From: Bdellovibrionaceae bacterium UBA2339
GTDB taxonomy: Bacteria > Bdellovibrionota > Bdellovibrionia > Bdellovibrionales > JAMPXM01
Assembly (NCBI GenBank): GCA_002344785.1
Contig: DDUL01000006.1
Location: 3,087 to 67,086, forward strand
Direction: 5' to 3'
DNA: 64,000 nucleotides
The translations under genes and the position numbers were made by a program. This document shows positions 17,505 through 26,635 of the stretch, in pieces (positions within the stretch are counted from its first letter, which is position 1; each line of letters begins with the position of its first letter). The notes below the pieces were generated by a model. The model was not told the DNA's origin. It did no database searches and saw nothing but the letters and a program-made list of their open reading frames with translations.

Positions 17505-20500
17505 TTAGAGTGAACCGTCCGGGCTGATCTCCCTGAGATAGAGCGCATTCTGACCTCGATAAGTCGTGAACACTCCACCGCAGGTCAGACGCGAAGCCGA
17601 CGCATTCCAACCCAATGCGTACACCGTCGAGTTAAATCCATTCGCACCACTCGCGGGACTGAGTGTGGTGTCGAGACTTCCGTCATCCAAGCGAACTCGC
17701 GCCAGCCGGTTGGCCGCCTGTCCACGATAAGTGGTGAACTGCCCGCCCACGTAGAGATGCGTGCTATCCAAATCCAGCGTCCAGGCCGTCGCGGCCACGC
17801 CATTGCCTCCGCTCGCAGGATTGAAAACGAGATCGACACTACCATCAGAGCGATGAATCTTCGCCACGCGATTCGCCGTAACACCTCGGTAAGTCGTGAA
17901 GGCACCGGCCAAATACAACCAGTCACCCGAGCGGCGAATGGCATACACGATGCCGTTGGCCCCTGTGGTGACGGAGTGGAAAGTCGCGTCCAGAACTCCG
18001 CTCGTCGAATTCACTTTTGCCAGACGAGTCACAGCCGTGCCGCGATAGTTTCCGAAACTTCCACCGATGTAAAGATCAGCACCATCGAGCCAGAGCGAGT
18101 AGACAATGTTGTTCGTGCCATTGCCGCCACTTGCCGGATTGAAACTTGTATCCAGGACACCTGTCTGCGCATGAACTTTGGCGACACGATTGGCCGTCGC
18201 GCTTCTGTAACTGGTGAAATTCCCGCCCACATAGAGGGTCAGGCCGTCGGCACTCAGCTGCAAGGCCCGAACTTCTCCACTCGTTCCATTGCCTCCGCTC
18301 GATGGGTTGAACGTCGTATCAAGCGCCCCTGTACTCAAACTGACTTTGGCCACGCGATTCGCTACTGACCCACGGTAACTCGTGAACGCGCCTCCTAAGT
18401 ACACCGCGTCTCCTGAAGCCGAGAGAGCGTAGACGGTGTTATTGGTTCCATTCGCTCCCGACTGGGGAGAGAAAGTCGTGTCGACGGATCCGTCGGCGGC
18501 TAAGCGCGCGATGTTTCGCGCCGTGATCTCAGGTGGACCCGCTGTAAACGGGCCACCCACAAAGATCTCGTCGTCCGAGGCCACGCGACTCAAATCCATC
18601 GCGTACACCGCATTGTTCACCAAGGTGGCCCCGCTTGCGGGCGAGATGTTGAGATCCGCATCGCCCGTCGCCGTGTCGATTCGCGCCAGGTAGCTGGCTG
18701 CGGCTCCACGATAGGCGACGAAAGTTCCGCCAATCCAAAGCGAACTTCCCTCTAAGCCCATAGCGTAAACTCCGCCTGAACTCAGACCGTTGCCTCCGGT
18801 CGCGGGATTGAAAGTCGCATCGACGGAGAAGTCCGCGCGTGAGATCTTCGTCAATCGATTGACCGTGGTGCCTCGATAAGTCGTGAAATCCCCGCCCACA
18901 AATAAATGCGTGGCATTGATGGCGAGCGATCGAACGTTATTGTTCACGCCATTTCCGCCCGTGCCAGGATTGAAGCTGGTGTCCAATGCACCCGTGATCC
19001 CGTCAATCTTCGCCAAGCGATTCGCCACCAAAGTTCGATAGGCGGTGAAGCTTCCACCGATGTAGACATCACGGCCATCCAACGCAATCGCCAAAACCGT
19101 GTTGGCCGCGCCATTGTCACCGCTCTGCGGGCTAATCGTCTGATCAAGAGCGCCTGTGTCTCGGTGCACTTTGGCGACTCGATTGGCAATCAGACCATGA
19201 TAGGCCGTAAACGCTCCGCCGAGCCAAATCGAGGTTCCGTCCATAGCCAAAGTGTTGACTGTACCACCGGCACCATTTGCACCTGTTTGCGGTGAGAACG
19301 TGGCATCAATTTGGCCCGTCGCCAGACTAATCTTGGTCACTCGATTGGCGATCGCACCACGATATCTTGTGAAGGCACCGCCCAACCAAACGCTATCGCC
19401 ATCGACGAGGATCGCGTTGACGGTGTTATTCGTTCCGTTGGCGAGATATTGCGAATTGAAACTCAAGTTCAAGGACCCATCGGCATTGATCAGCGCGATC
19501 CGGTTCGCAATGAGACCTCGGTAGGTTGTAAACGCCCCACCCACTAAGACTTGTCCACTGCTCAATCTGACAACGGCATTCACCGTGCCGTTGAATCCGC
19601 TGCTATACCCGGACTCTATGCGCGACCCATCACTGGGTTTGATTTTCGCGATATAGCGTGTGGTGTAGCGACTAAAGCCGCTAAACGATCCACCTACCAA
19701 TTTGCCGCCGTCTGTAAGGTTCAAGACCGACCACACTGTGCCGTGCGCGAATTGATCCAGCAACAGATCGTAACTCACTTGCGCCGTGATCGTACCAAAC
19801 AAACCGTCATCCATAGAGAGTTCAACTTCGCGCGTGCCATTCGCGCCAAAGCTGGTCGCCGCAAATCGATAGGTGCCGTTGGGTTCGCAAACGATCGCCG
19901 TCGGACCGCCCACATCACCGGTGTAACTGATGTTGATCAATCTCCCAGCCTCACATGCGCCAATGATGGGCTGATCAATTTCGGTCGTCACTAAACCATT
20001 GGCCGGCGATGTGATCGTCAAAGTCGGCGCCGCAATGTCCACAAGCCATCCGGTCGCATGCGGAACCACCACAGTGTTGCCTGCGAAGTCTCGGACTCGC
20101 ATATGCAAATAGTAAGTTGCGCCAATGCTAAGACTCAAACCCGTTACCTGAAAGGGGGACGAGCCCGCTTCGGTCCATGTCACCACATCCGATTGCGCCG
20201 CACCTGATGTGCCGGTACCGATCGCGTACTCATAAGTGTCGACACCACTTTCATCGTCGACTGCATCCGCATTGAATGTGACCCAAGGTGAGGCCGTCGT
20301 CGAATTGTAAGTCGCCGGGTAGCTTGCGCCAACAGTCCAAGTCGGAGCCAACGTGTCGTGCCAAATGTCGTCCGACACGCAAGCCGACTCATTTAGAGCT
20401 GCGTTCCTAAACTTCACATAGACTTCATTGAGCGAATTCGTCGAAGGCAAGGTCCACGCACGCGAAGTTGCATAAGCCTGCCAAGTTCCGCCGCCGCCAC

Positions 20501-23039
20501 AACCCGCGGTGTTGGTCACATACATCTGCGTGGCACCGGACGCCGCAAGTGTGAGCGTGACGGAAGTGCTCGTCACCGCCTCAGCTCCCGCGGCAATCGA
20601 AAGACTCACGCTCGTCGGCACGGCCGTGTCCTTCACGAAACTTCGCGACGCGCTTCCCACGTTGCCGACTAAGTCCGTTTGCGAAGCGGTGAGCGAAACC
20701 GTGCCATCTGCAACGCCGGAGAGATCCAGTACAACACTATAGCTTCCCGAACTACAGGTCGTCGTCGCGCTGATGGCGCCGCTGATCGCGACACTGCTGC
20801 CCGATTCACTGCATGTTCCGGCCAAAGTAAATGCCGAGGCCAATGCAACGTTGATCGTACTGCCCGCGGCCGGCGAAGCGATGGAGAGCGTGGGGGCAAC
20901 CGTGTCCTTGGTGAATGCGCGCGTTGTGGAACTTGAATTGCCAGCATCATCCGTCTGCGAAAGCGTTAAACTCACGTTGCCATCGGCGACACTCGTAAGA
21001 TCCAAAGTCGAGCTCATCGTGCCGCCAATGCAAAGCGCCGAGGTCGAGAGCGCACCTGAGACACTCACGCTCAGACCAGCTTCGCAACTGGCCTCGACGG
21101 CAAATGCCGCCGCCTCGCTCGCGTCCATGGCGGTTCCCGCCAGCGGTGAAGTCCAAGCCAACGAAGGCGCGAGCGTGTCTTTCGAGTAAGTGCGGGACAC
21201 ACTCGTTGAGTTCCCAGCGGCATCCGCATGCGCAACGTTCACCGTCACGCTGCCATCCGCTGATCCTGACAAATCAAGATTGGCCGACCAAGCCCCGCTC
21301 ATGCAGGTGACACTGCCCGAGGCCGCGCCCGAGAAGCTCACATCACGACCGTTTTCCGAACAGCTTCCGCTCATGATCCAGTTCGATGCATTGGCGGAAT
21401 TGATCCAAGCGCTCGCTAAGGGTGCCGCGATCGAGAGTGTCGGCGCGCTGACATCCTTGTTGAAGCTGCGACTCGCACTGCCGCTATTCCCTGCAACATC
21501 CGACTGCGTGAAGTTCAACGTCACATTGCCATCGCTCACCGAGGTGAGATTCAGATCCACCGACCAAGTTCCCGAATTACAAGTCGTCGACGAAGTCACC
21601 GCACCCGTCACACTCACGCTGCGCCCGGACTCCGAGCAGGTGCCACTGACAGTGAAAGCCGCCACGTTCGATGGCGTGATCCAAGATCCAGAGGCTGGCG
21701 AACCCACCGCCAACGTCGGCAGCACGGTGTCCTTTGTGAAATTGCGACTGACGGGATCTGCCGCTCCACCCGATGCATAGCTGTGATTCACAGTCAGTGA
21801 AATCAGGCCGTCGCTCACGCCACTGAGGTTCAGAGAACTCGACCACTGCCCTGATGAACAAGTCGCTGAAGCCGACACGGCACCCGAGATCAACACCGGC
21901 TGACCTTCGGCACCACAATCACCGCCGACCGTCCACGCGGTGGCATTGGTCGCGTTCACGTAAGTTCCGGCTGAAGGCAAAGTGAACGTCAGCACAGGCT
22001 GAGCTTGATGAACAAAATTTCGTGTCGCCGTCGCCGACGAGTTCCCCGCCGCATCCTGCTGAATCGCCGAAATGCTCACGCTGCCGTTCGGTGCTGAACT
22101 AAAATCCAAATTCAACGACCAGCTTCCGCTTGAGCAAGTCGCCGTTCCCGCCGCGTCGCCTGTGATCACCACAGTTCCATCTTCCGAACACGTGCCACCG
22201 ACCGCAAAAGCCGCGTGCTGAGTTTGGTCGATCACAGTTCCTGCGGCTGGCGAAGTGATCGCCACCGTCGGCGCGACCGTATCCTTTTGCAGTTCGCGCG
22301 TGATCACACTCGCGGCATTCCCCGCCGCATCGACATGACGAAACTCCAAATTCACCGCGCCGTCCGTCGCCGACGAAACATCGACAGCCCAAGTGAAACT
22401 TCCCGAGTTGCAAGGCACTGAGCTTGATCCCTGCGGACCTACCACACTGACGTAGCGTCCGCTTTCGCTACAAGTTCCACTCACCGCCAAGGCCGTCGCA
22501 TTTCCCGAGTTCACCCAAGACGATTGCACCGGCGTGCTGACACTCAACGTGGGCGCGATGTTGTCGTGAGTGATGTTCACCGACAGACAATCTGAAGTCG
22601 GTCCACCAAAGCCACCGTTGCGAAACTGCGCGTAGAGGGTGTTCACCGCGTTGGCTTGCGTGAGCGTGTACTCAAAGGGCGATCGAATTTGTTGCCAAAG
22701 CCCCCCGCGCGTACATCCAGGGATCGTGGTCACGTACATCTCGGTCATGTTGGCACCGGTGATTTGCACCAGCACGTTCAAACTCTGCGTGTAGTAAACA
22801 CCTTGCTCGAGTTTGCCGTTTTCAAGTTTGACGTTGGCGCGAAACGGAGCGGGCAAGGCCGGACCGTCTTGAGGCGCTTCTTCCTCTTGGTAACAGCCGG
22901 TCAAAGAAGCCAAGAAAAGCAGGCCGAGCCAAAGGGCGCGCGCGTGAAGAGAAAATAATGGGCAAATTGGGCGGCGGATGGCGCAAGCCAAAGCCTGGGA
23001 AGCTGTCGTGAAATCGAAAAACGGACCGCGTGACGACAT
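17505..23039 (-). CDS. giant lipoprotein with Ig-like repeats and 14 beta-propeller-type repeats
   Basis: 1844 residues. A long n-region precedes a hydrophobic core and lipobox LTGC (Cys49), so it is probably an outer-membrane or surface lipoprotein. Next come seven bacterial Ig-like repeats of about 85-90 residues, each with a likely disulfide pair (GTCSESG and a later TCNSG-type Cys) and ending in KDTVAPTLSI-type linkers. A fibronectin-like middle region and one further Ig-like unit follow. The last 750 residues are 14 repeats of about 54 residues with GGAFTTYRGxxANRVAKI and TGALDTTFNP, similar to delta-60-type propeller repeats. Probably an adhesin or surface binding protein; the ligand is unknown. 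The start ATG 23039 lacks a clear ribosome-binding site. Confidence 0.9.
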   Translation of the reverse strand: MSSRGPFFDFTTASQALACAIRRPICPLFSLHARALWLGLLFLASLTGCYQEEEAPQDGPALPAPFRANVKLENGKLEQGVYYTQSLNVLVQITGANMTEMYVTTIPGCTRGGLWQQIRSPFEYTLTQANAVNTLYAQFRNGGFGGPTSDCLSVNITHDNIAPTLSVSTPVQSSWVNSGNATALAVSGTCSESGRYVSVVGPQGSSSVPCNSGSFTWAVDVSSATDGAVNLEFRHVDAAGNAASVITRELQKDTVAPTVAITSPAAGTVIDQTQHAAFAVGGTCSEDGTVVITGDAAGTATCSSGSWSLNLDFSSAPNGSVSISAIQQDAAGNSSATATRNFVHQAQPVLTFTLPSAGTYVNATNATAWTVGGDCGAEGQPVLISGAVSASATCSSGQWSSSLNLSGVSDGLISLTVNHSYASGGAADPVSRNFTKDTVLPTLAVGSPASGSWITPSNVAAFTVSGTCSESGRSVSVTGAVTSSTTCNSGTWSVDLNLTSVSDGNVTLNFTQSDVAGNSGSASRSFNKDVSAPTLSIAAPLASAWINSANASNWIMSGSCSENGRDVSFSGAASGSVTCMSGAWSANLDLSGSADGSVTVNVAHADAAGNSTSVSRTYSKDTLAPSLAWTSPLAGTAMDASEAAAFAVEASCEAGLSVSVSGALSTSALCIGGTMSSTLDLTSVADGNVSLTLSQTDDAGNSSSTTRAFTKDTVAPTLSIASPAAGSTINVALASAFTLAGTCSESGSSVAISGAISATTTCSSGSYSVVLDLSGVADGTVSLTASQTDLVGNVGSASRSFVKDTAVPTSVSLSIAAGAEAVTSTSVTLTLAASGATQMYVTNTAGCGGGGTWQAYATSRAWTLPSTNSLNEVYVKFRNAALNESACVSDDIWHDTLAPTWTVGASYPATYNSTTASPWVTFNADAVDDESGVDTYEYAIGTGTSGAAQSDVVTWTEAGSSPFQVTGLSLSIGATYYLHMRVRDFAGNTVVVPHATGWLVDIAAPTLTITSPANGLVTTEIDQPIIGACEAGRLINISYTGDVGGPTAIVCEPNGTYRFAATSFGANGTREVELSMDDGLFGTITAQVSYDLLLDQFAHGTVWSVLNLTDGGKLVGGSFSGFSRYTTRYIAKIKPSDGSRIESGYSSGFNGTVNAVVRLSSGQVLVGGAFTTYRGLIANRIALINADGSLNLSFNSQYLANGTNNTVNAILVDGDSVWLGGAFTRYRGAIANRVTKISLATGQIDATFSPQTGANGAGGTVNTLAMDGTSIWLGGAFTAYHGLIANRVAKVHRDTGALDQTISPQSGDNGAANTVLAIALDGRDVYIGGSFTAYRTLVANRLAKIDGITGALDTSFNPGTGGNGVNNNVRSLAINATHLFVGGDFTTYRGTTVNRLTKISRADFSVDATFNPATGGNGLSSGGVYAMGLEGSSLWIGGTFVAYRGAAASYLARIDTATGDADLNISPASGATLVNNAVYAMDLSRVASDDEIFVGGPFTAGPPEITARNIARLAADGSVDTTFSPQSGANGTNNTVYALSASGDAVYLGGAFTSYRGSVANRVAKVSLSTGALDTTFNPSSGGNGTSGEVRALQLSADGLTLYVGGNFTSYRSATANRVAKVHAQTGVLDTSFNPASGGNGTNNIVYSLWLDGADLYIGGSFGNYRGTAVTRLAKVNSTSGVLDATFHSVTTGANGIVYAIRRSGDWLYLAGAFTTYRGVTANRVAKIHRSDGSVDLVFNPASGGNGVAATAWTLDLDSTHLYVGGQFTTYRGQAANRLARVRLDDGSLDTTLSPASGANGFNSTVYALGWNASASRLTCGGVFTTYRGQNALYLREISPDGSL
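17515..19760 (-). repeat. in-gene tandem repeat, 14 units of about 162 bp
   Basis: Within the giant lipoprotein gene, a segment like CGATAAGTCGTGAA (plus strand) recurs about every 160-165 bases, for instance near 17557, 17727, 17889, 18207, 18372, 18872 and 19199. The units are diverged in DNA but keep the protein motif GGxFTxYRG. Fourteen units would build two seven-bladed propellers. Confidence 0.8.
20640..22560 (-). repeat. in-gene Ig-like repeat array, seven units of about 260 bp
   Basis: Seven successive coding units, each translating to xLSIxSPAxG, then GTCSESG, then LDLSxxxDGxVSLxxxQxDxAGNxxSxxRxFxKDT. Copies are diverged at DNA level, indicating an old expansion rather than a recent slippage. 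Confidence 0.75.
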
Positions 23040-23404
23040 TACAAATATCTTATCAGCGTTTGATGAAGATTTATTTAATAAAACTGAGTCATTTCATGCA
23101 CTTGTGCCACTTTGAGACGCTTTTATCCGAAGCCATCGACCGCCTCGCCTGGCCGATCAACCTCGAGCCCCCCGAAGCCGGGGTTTTGCATCGAAATGAA
23201 ACAGTCTTCCGCCCCATTGCGAGATTTTCTTTTCAGCGCCCACGGCCCTGTGTTAAGACCTCGAGTTCGTTTGAATTGCTGCAAAAGCTGCCTTTGCGCG
23301 TTGGACATCAAAACTCGCATGACAAAGTGGGCAATGCAGCCGACTAACTCAGTCGAGAGCTTGGCCGAGAGCCAAGTTTGAGACGAAAAATTTCGGAGAG
23401 TCTC
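23040..23404. other. divergent intergenic region between the giant lipoprotein and rpmG
   Basis: 365 bases without a believable gene. It is more AT-rich next to the lipoprotein start (TTTATTTAATAAA near 23070) and must hold both promoters. A small GC hairpin (CCCCG-AAGC-CGGGG) near 23170 and a CTTGGC/GCCAAG hairpin at about 23361-23377, in the rpmG leader, are visible. No strong -35/-10 pair was found. Confidence 0.5.
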
Positions 23405-23584
23405 ATGGCAAAGAAGGGCAAAGTTCGAATCATCACGCTGGAGTGCACTGAGGCCCGCAAAGAAGGCAAATCGCCCAGCCGTTACACCACAAAGAAGAAC
23501 ACGCAGACTCACCCGGAGCGTCTCGAAAAGAAGAAGTACAATCCGAGCTTGCGTCGTCACACCATGCATCGCGAATTGAAGTGA
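23405..23584 (+). CDS. rpmG: 50S ribosomal protein L33
   Basis: A 59-residue basic ribosomal protein with the L33 sequence signatures ITLECTEARKEGKSPSRYTT and NPSLRRHTMHRE. Only one cysteine (Cys14) is present, so this is the zinc-free (C-minus) form of L33. GGAGAG lies a few bases before the ATG; an in-frame TTG nine codons earlier is not needed. It is transcribed alone and followed by a strong terminator. Confidence 0.96.
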   Translation: MAKKGKVRIITLECTEARKEGKSPSRYTTKKNTQTHPERLEKKKYNPSLRRHTMHRELK

Positions 23585-23627
23585 TGTGAATCGCTGAGAG
23601 CCAAAAACTCAGCGGACGCGTTTCAAA

Positions 23628-23658
23628 AATCCCAGCCACAGCGGCTGGGATTTTTTTT
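23628..23658 (+). terminator. intrinsic terminator of rpmG
   Basis: Perfect stem AATCCCAGCC / GGCTGGGATT with a five-base loop, followed by eight T. Located 44 bases after the rpmG stop. Confidence 0.9.
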
Positions 23659-23673
23659 GGAGTTCGCACCTCT

Positions 23674-24792
23674 CTAGGGTTTTCGGGCCACGCAAAGCTT
23701 CGCAAAGAATCCCGTGCCCGACTCAGAGTCCTGCACTTCAAAGCCTGCCTCGGCGACAAGCTTCGCCAATGGTTCAGCCAAGTAGCTCTTGTAGAATGGC
23801 TCGTGATACTGGATCGGAAATTCGTCGAGCGCTTGTTGAAGTTCGGGCCGATCTCCCGTTTGCAAGCTATCGACGATGGCTAAGACGCCTCCGCTTCGCA
23901 ATACGCGATAGGCTTCAGACAAAACGCGACGTCGTTCCTCCAAGGGCAATTCATGAAAGAGAAAGACCGAGGCCACGGCATCGAAGCTGGCGTCGCGAAA
24001 CGGAGTCGCTGCCGCATCGGCCTGCACATAATCAATCCCATCAAAGTTTTGCCAAGGCAGATCCTTCAAGTTCTGAGCAGCGACACGCAAATACGGCGAA
24101 CTCAAATCCAGTGCCGTCAGCTGAGCCTGCGGCAAAGCCATGCGCAAAAAGCGCGTGCTGCGTCCCGTTCCCGCGCCAAGTTCTAGAACTCGCGTCGGCT
24201 TGGCGCGCACAAGCGGCGGCAACAGCAGTCTGCGCATGGCATCCGCCGCCCCAGCGAACAAGACCTCCACTTGGTGATCGTAAAGTTCAGCGGACTCGCG
24301 CGACAAATATCCATCGATTTGAAAATGGAAATTTCGACGATAGTACTCAGGCACATTCTCGGCCAGAGCTTGTGCTGCGGGAGAAAAGGCTTTCGATTCG
24401 CGCTGATGCTTCTGACGTCGACTCTTGAATCCGGTCCAAAACAGTTTCGGCATTCGCGCCAAGTGCGAACGCGGGCTTTCAGGAAGTAACACCTGCCACG
24501 GATAGACTTGCTCGCGAATATTTTGAAGATCCTTTTCGAGAAGCTCCACCAGCGCTCGGCGAGCCGCGCGAAACAATTCGGGTCGATCCGTCGGTAGCGG
24601 AGGTCGCTGGCCAGATGCCAAGAATTCCACAATCGGTAAAAAGCCGCCTTCGAGGGTGAAAACCAGAGATCGGCCATGCGCCCATGCACGAAGCGCTTGT
24701 CCCCAGCCTGCCTGCAAATTTTCACGAAGTTGAGGCGTCGCCTCGCCGCTCAGCCACTTTCGAGCCCGCGCCTGTGTTTCCACTTTTGGCAT
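23674..24792 (-). CDS. class I SAM-dependent methyltransferase
   Basis: A 372-residue protein. Residues about 1-190 are an unrecognised, Arg-rich region. Residues about 200-350 form a Rossmann methyltransferase domain with motif I VLELGAGTGRSTRFL, then LTALDLSSPYL, YVQADAAATPFRDASFDAVAS and ALRVLRSGGVLAIVD-like late motifs. The order fits Methyltransf_11 (UbiE/small-molecule type). The substrate is unknown. GGGAGG lies six bases upstream of the ATG. It converges on rpmG. Confidence 0.88.
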   Translation of the reverse strand: MPKVETQARARKWLSGEATPQLRENLQAGWGQALRAWAHGRSLVFTLEGGFLPIVEFLASGQRPPLPTDRPELFRAARRALVELLEKDLQNIREQVYPWQVLLPESPRSHLARMPKLFWTGFKSRRQKHQRESKAFSPAAQALAENVPEYYRRNFHFQIDGYLSRESAELYDHQVEVLFAGAADAMRRLLLPPLVRAKPTRVLELGAGTGRSTRFLRMALPQAQLTALDLSSPYLRVAAQNLKDLPWQNFDGIDYVQADAAATPFRDASFDAVASVFLFHELPLEERRRVLSEAYRVLRSGGVLAIVDSLQTGDRPELQQALDEFPIQYHEPFYKSYLAEPLAKLVAEAGFEVQDSESGTGFFAKLCVARKP

Positions 24793-24956
24793 TTGCGCCC
24801 TCCCTTTGAAGCACCTTGAAAGCCCTCAATAGCTCCTGGATGTTGATTTTATCCGAGTTCGCGGCCCTCGACCAAAACTTCAACCCGAGGTGACTTTTTC
24901 GTAAAGTTTTGCTGAACTTGGAGGCGGGACCTCAAGTCCATCCTGAGGAGGATCAA

Positions 24957-25628
24957 ATGTCGAAATGTCGCTTGGCCGCGATGGCCCTCGCTTCGATTTC
25001 CATAGGTTTAGTGGCCGGTCCGCTCACGGCCAATGCAGCAACGCCAAGTGCTGCGGCTAAGCCAGCTCTGAAAACGGGTCTTGATGCTCAGATTCCTCAG
25101 GGAGTCGCCGCCACGGGTCGCCCAACTTCTCCCTTTTCGTGCGCGGATGTTCGCCGAGCTGCGATGCGACTCTCCGCCCACGCGACGAACTTGGCCAATC
25201 GGAACACCACTCGGACACCCACGGGCGGCCCCTACAAGCGCCTGGAGGTCAGCTGCGCCGTGGCCGGTGGCGCCTTCTGCAGCGTGGAACAAAAAAGCGA
25301 ACTTCGCGTGGCCTATGACCCCAAACACCCTGACGCGGATGGCACGGGCTATGTTCGCTTCCCTGTCGTGAACGTCGGAACTGAATTCGCGGGCGTCAAC
25401 TCCGCAGCCACCGAACTGAAGCTGCTCTCCAGTCAAAATGTTTGCGGCACCGCGAGCATCTCACAAGGCAATGGCGTGTTGATCCGCTACCTGCCCGACT
25501 TCGATGTGATCAGCGACACCATCGCCTTTGGGGCCGATGGCAAAATCGTTTCGTGGACGCGCCTGAACAAGGACGGAAAAATCACGAACATGGCTTTCAA
25601 CGCCGACGGCAGCATCTCGGGGTTTTAA
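24957..25628 (+). CDS. exported protein of unknown function
   Basis: 223 residues with a clear signal peptide (ALASISIGLVAGPLTANA, cleavage after ANA-A). The mature part has Cys residues near 45, 85, 91 and 145 that could form disulfides. The C-terminus repeats the short motif F/N-x-DGKI (FGADGKI, NKDGKI, NADGSI). No family is recognised. The ATG at 24957 is preceded by GAGGAGG at ideal spacing; the frame's earlier start is unsupported. A CCTCA/TGAGG hairpin lies just before the ribosome-binding site. Confidence 0.8.
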   Translation: MSKCRLAAMALASISIGLVAGPLTANAATPSAAAKPALKTGLDAQIPQGVAATGRPTSPFSCADVRRAAMRLSAHATNLANRNTTRTPTGGPYKRLEVSCAVAGGAFCSVEQKSELRVAYDPKHPDADGTGYVRFPVVNVGTEFAGVNSAATELKLLSSQNVCGTASISQGNGVLIRYLPDFDVISDTIAFGADGKIVSWTRLNKDGKITNMAFNADGSISGF

Positions 25629-25673
25629 TTTTTGCGACCGAAGAATTGTGGCTCATGAGTCACAACTTCGGCG

Positions 25674-26498
25674 TCAAAAACGATACGCGACACTGAAGCG
25701 CCCCAGCGTCCAACGTGGAAATAGTCTCACCACGCGAATCGCTTGTTCGACGGACTCGCGATCCTCGCGATCCGTCACGGCGTCTAGAAATGGCGCCGAA
25801 TTCTTCGTGGTGATCAGCGGCTGAGCCCAACTGAAAAGATCAACGCCCCAACCCCAATGTGCCTGCTGCAAATTTCCCCAAAGTCGGCGATAGCCGATGC
25901 TTCCCACAACTCCCAGGGTCTGCAAATCCACCACATCAAGGCTCGGATACACTCCACCGCTCAGTCGACTCAGCAGCGCATCGCCAAGGCGAATTTGAAA
26001 GCTGTTAAGGCTCAAGCCCCAGCGAAAATTCCAACCTTGAAGCGCATTCGCCGATTCACCAATCGGACTGATGAAGTTCAGCTGCAGACGCTTTTCCGAC
26101 ATCGAACCCAAATCTTTCAAAATCCAAGGAACACTCACGCTGGCGCTGGCGTAATCCAACTCGACAGTTTCCCCCAGGACTTGCCCCTGCACGGCGACGC
26201 CCCACTTGCTCGGCAACAGCAGATCCAATGGAGCATACTGCAGGCGTACAGCGCGCATAGATTCCATTTTGTTCGAGGCCACAGGCGGCTGAGAGGACGT
26301 GTCCACCGCCTCGCTTGCGGGCTCAGATTGCGCCGCCCCCGCCACAGTTACCAAACTCAGCGCCGAAGCAGTGAGCATCGCCATCATCACCAAGGCGAAG
26401 AACTGCTCGCCGCTTCTCAGGTATCGATTTGGGCTTCGATCATGGTTTTGAATTTTTCGAAGTTGTGTTTGTTGTCGCATGAGCTGGGATGAGGTCAT
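25674..26498 (-). CDS. exported protein of unknown function
   Basis: A 274-residue protein with a long basic n-region and hydrophobic core (ALVMMAMLTASALSLVTVAGAAQ), giving a likely signal peptide of about 55 residues. The mature part alternates hydrophobic and polar residues and ends GRFSVAYRF. The terminal Phe and strand-like ending suggest an outer-membrane barrel, but this is only suggestive. GGAGGAG precedes the ATG. It lies 137 bases after the EF-hand gene on the same strand. Confidence 0.7.
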   Translation of the reverse strand: MTSSQLMRQQTQLRKIQNHDRSPNRYLRSGEQFFALVMMAMLTASALSLVTVAGAAQSEPASEAVDTSSQPPVASNKMESMRAVRLQYAPLDLLLPSKWGVAVQGQVLGETVELDYASASVSVPWILKDLGSMSEKRLQLNFISPIGESANALQGWNFRWGLSLNSFQIRLGDALLSRLSGGVYPSLDVVDLQTLGVVGSIGYRRLWGNLQQAHWGWGVDLFSWAQPLITTKNSAPFLDAVTDREDRESVEQAIRVVRLFPRWTLGRFSVAYRF

Positions 26499-26575
26499 CG
26501 AGTGGGGCTCCTCCGTTGAGTCAGGAGAAGCTCTCAGGTCACAGCACCAACTGGCAACCTCTTCTCAAAGCGTCA

Positions 26576-26593
26576 GGCCGCCCTCAGGCGGCC
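26576..26593 (-). terminator. GC-rich hairpin, possible weak terminator or attenuator
   Basis: Perfect seven-base stem GGCCGCC / GGCGGCC with a four-base loop in the gap between the EF-hand gene and the next gene. There is no real T-run on the leftward side, so termination may be partial. Confidence 0.35.
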
Positions 26594-26635
26594 CGCTCAG
26601 AAACCCAAACTCTCATCTCGAGAATGCGAACTCGC

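Noticed and set aside
23090..23116. TGGCAC followed by TGCAT (minus strand) as a sigma-54 promoter for the giant lipoprotein
   Set aside because: The GG-to-GC spacing is about three bases too short for sigma-54.
23123..23569. 148-codon leftward frame over rpmG
   Set aside because: It overlaps the ribosomal protein L33 gene antisense and has no supported start.
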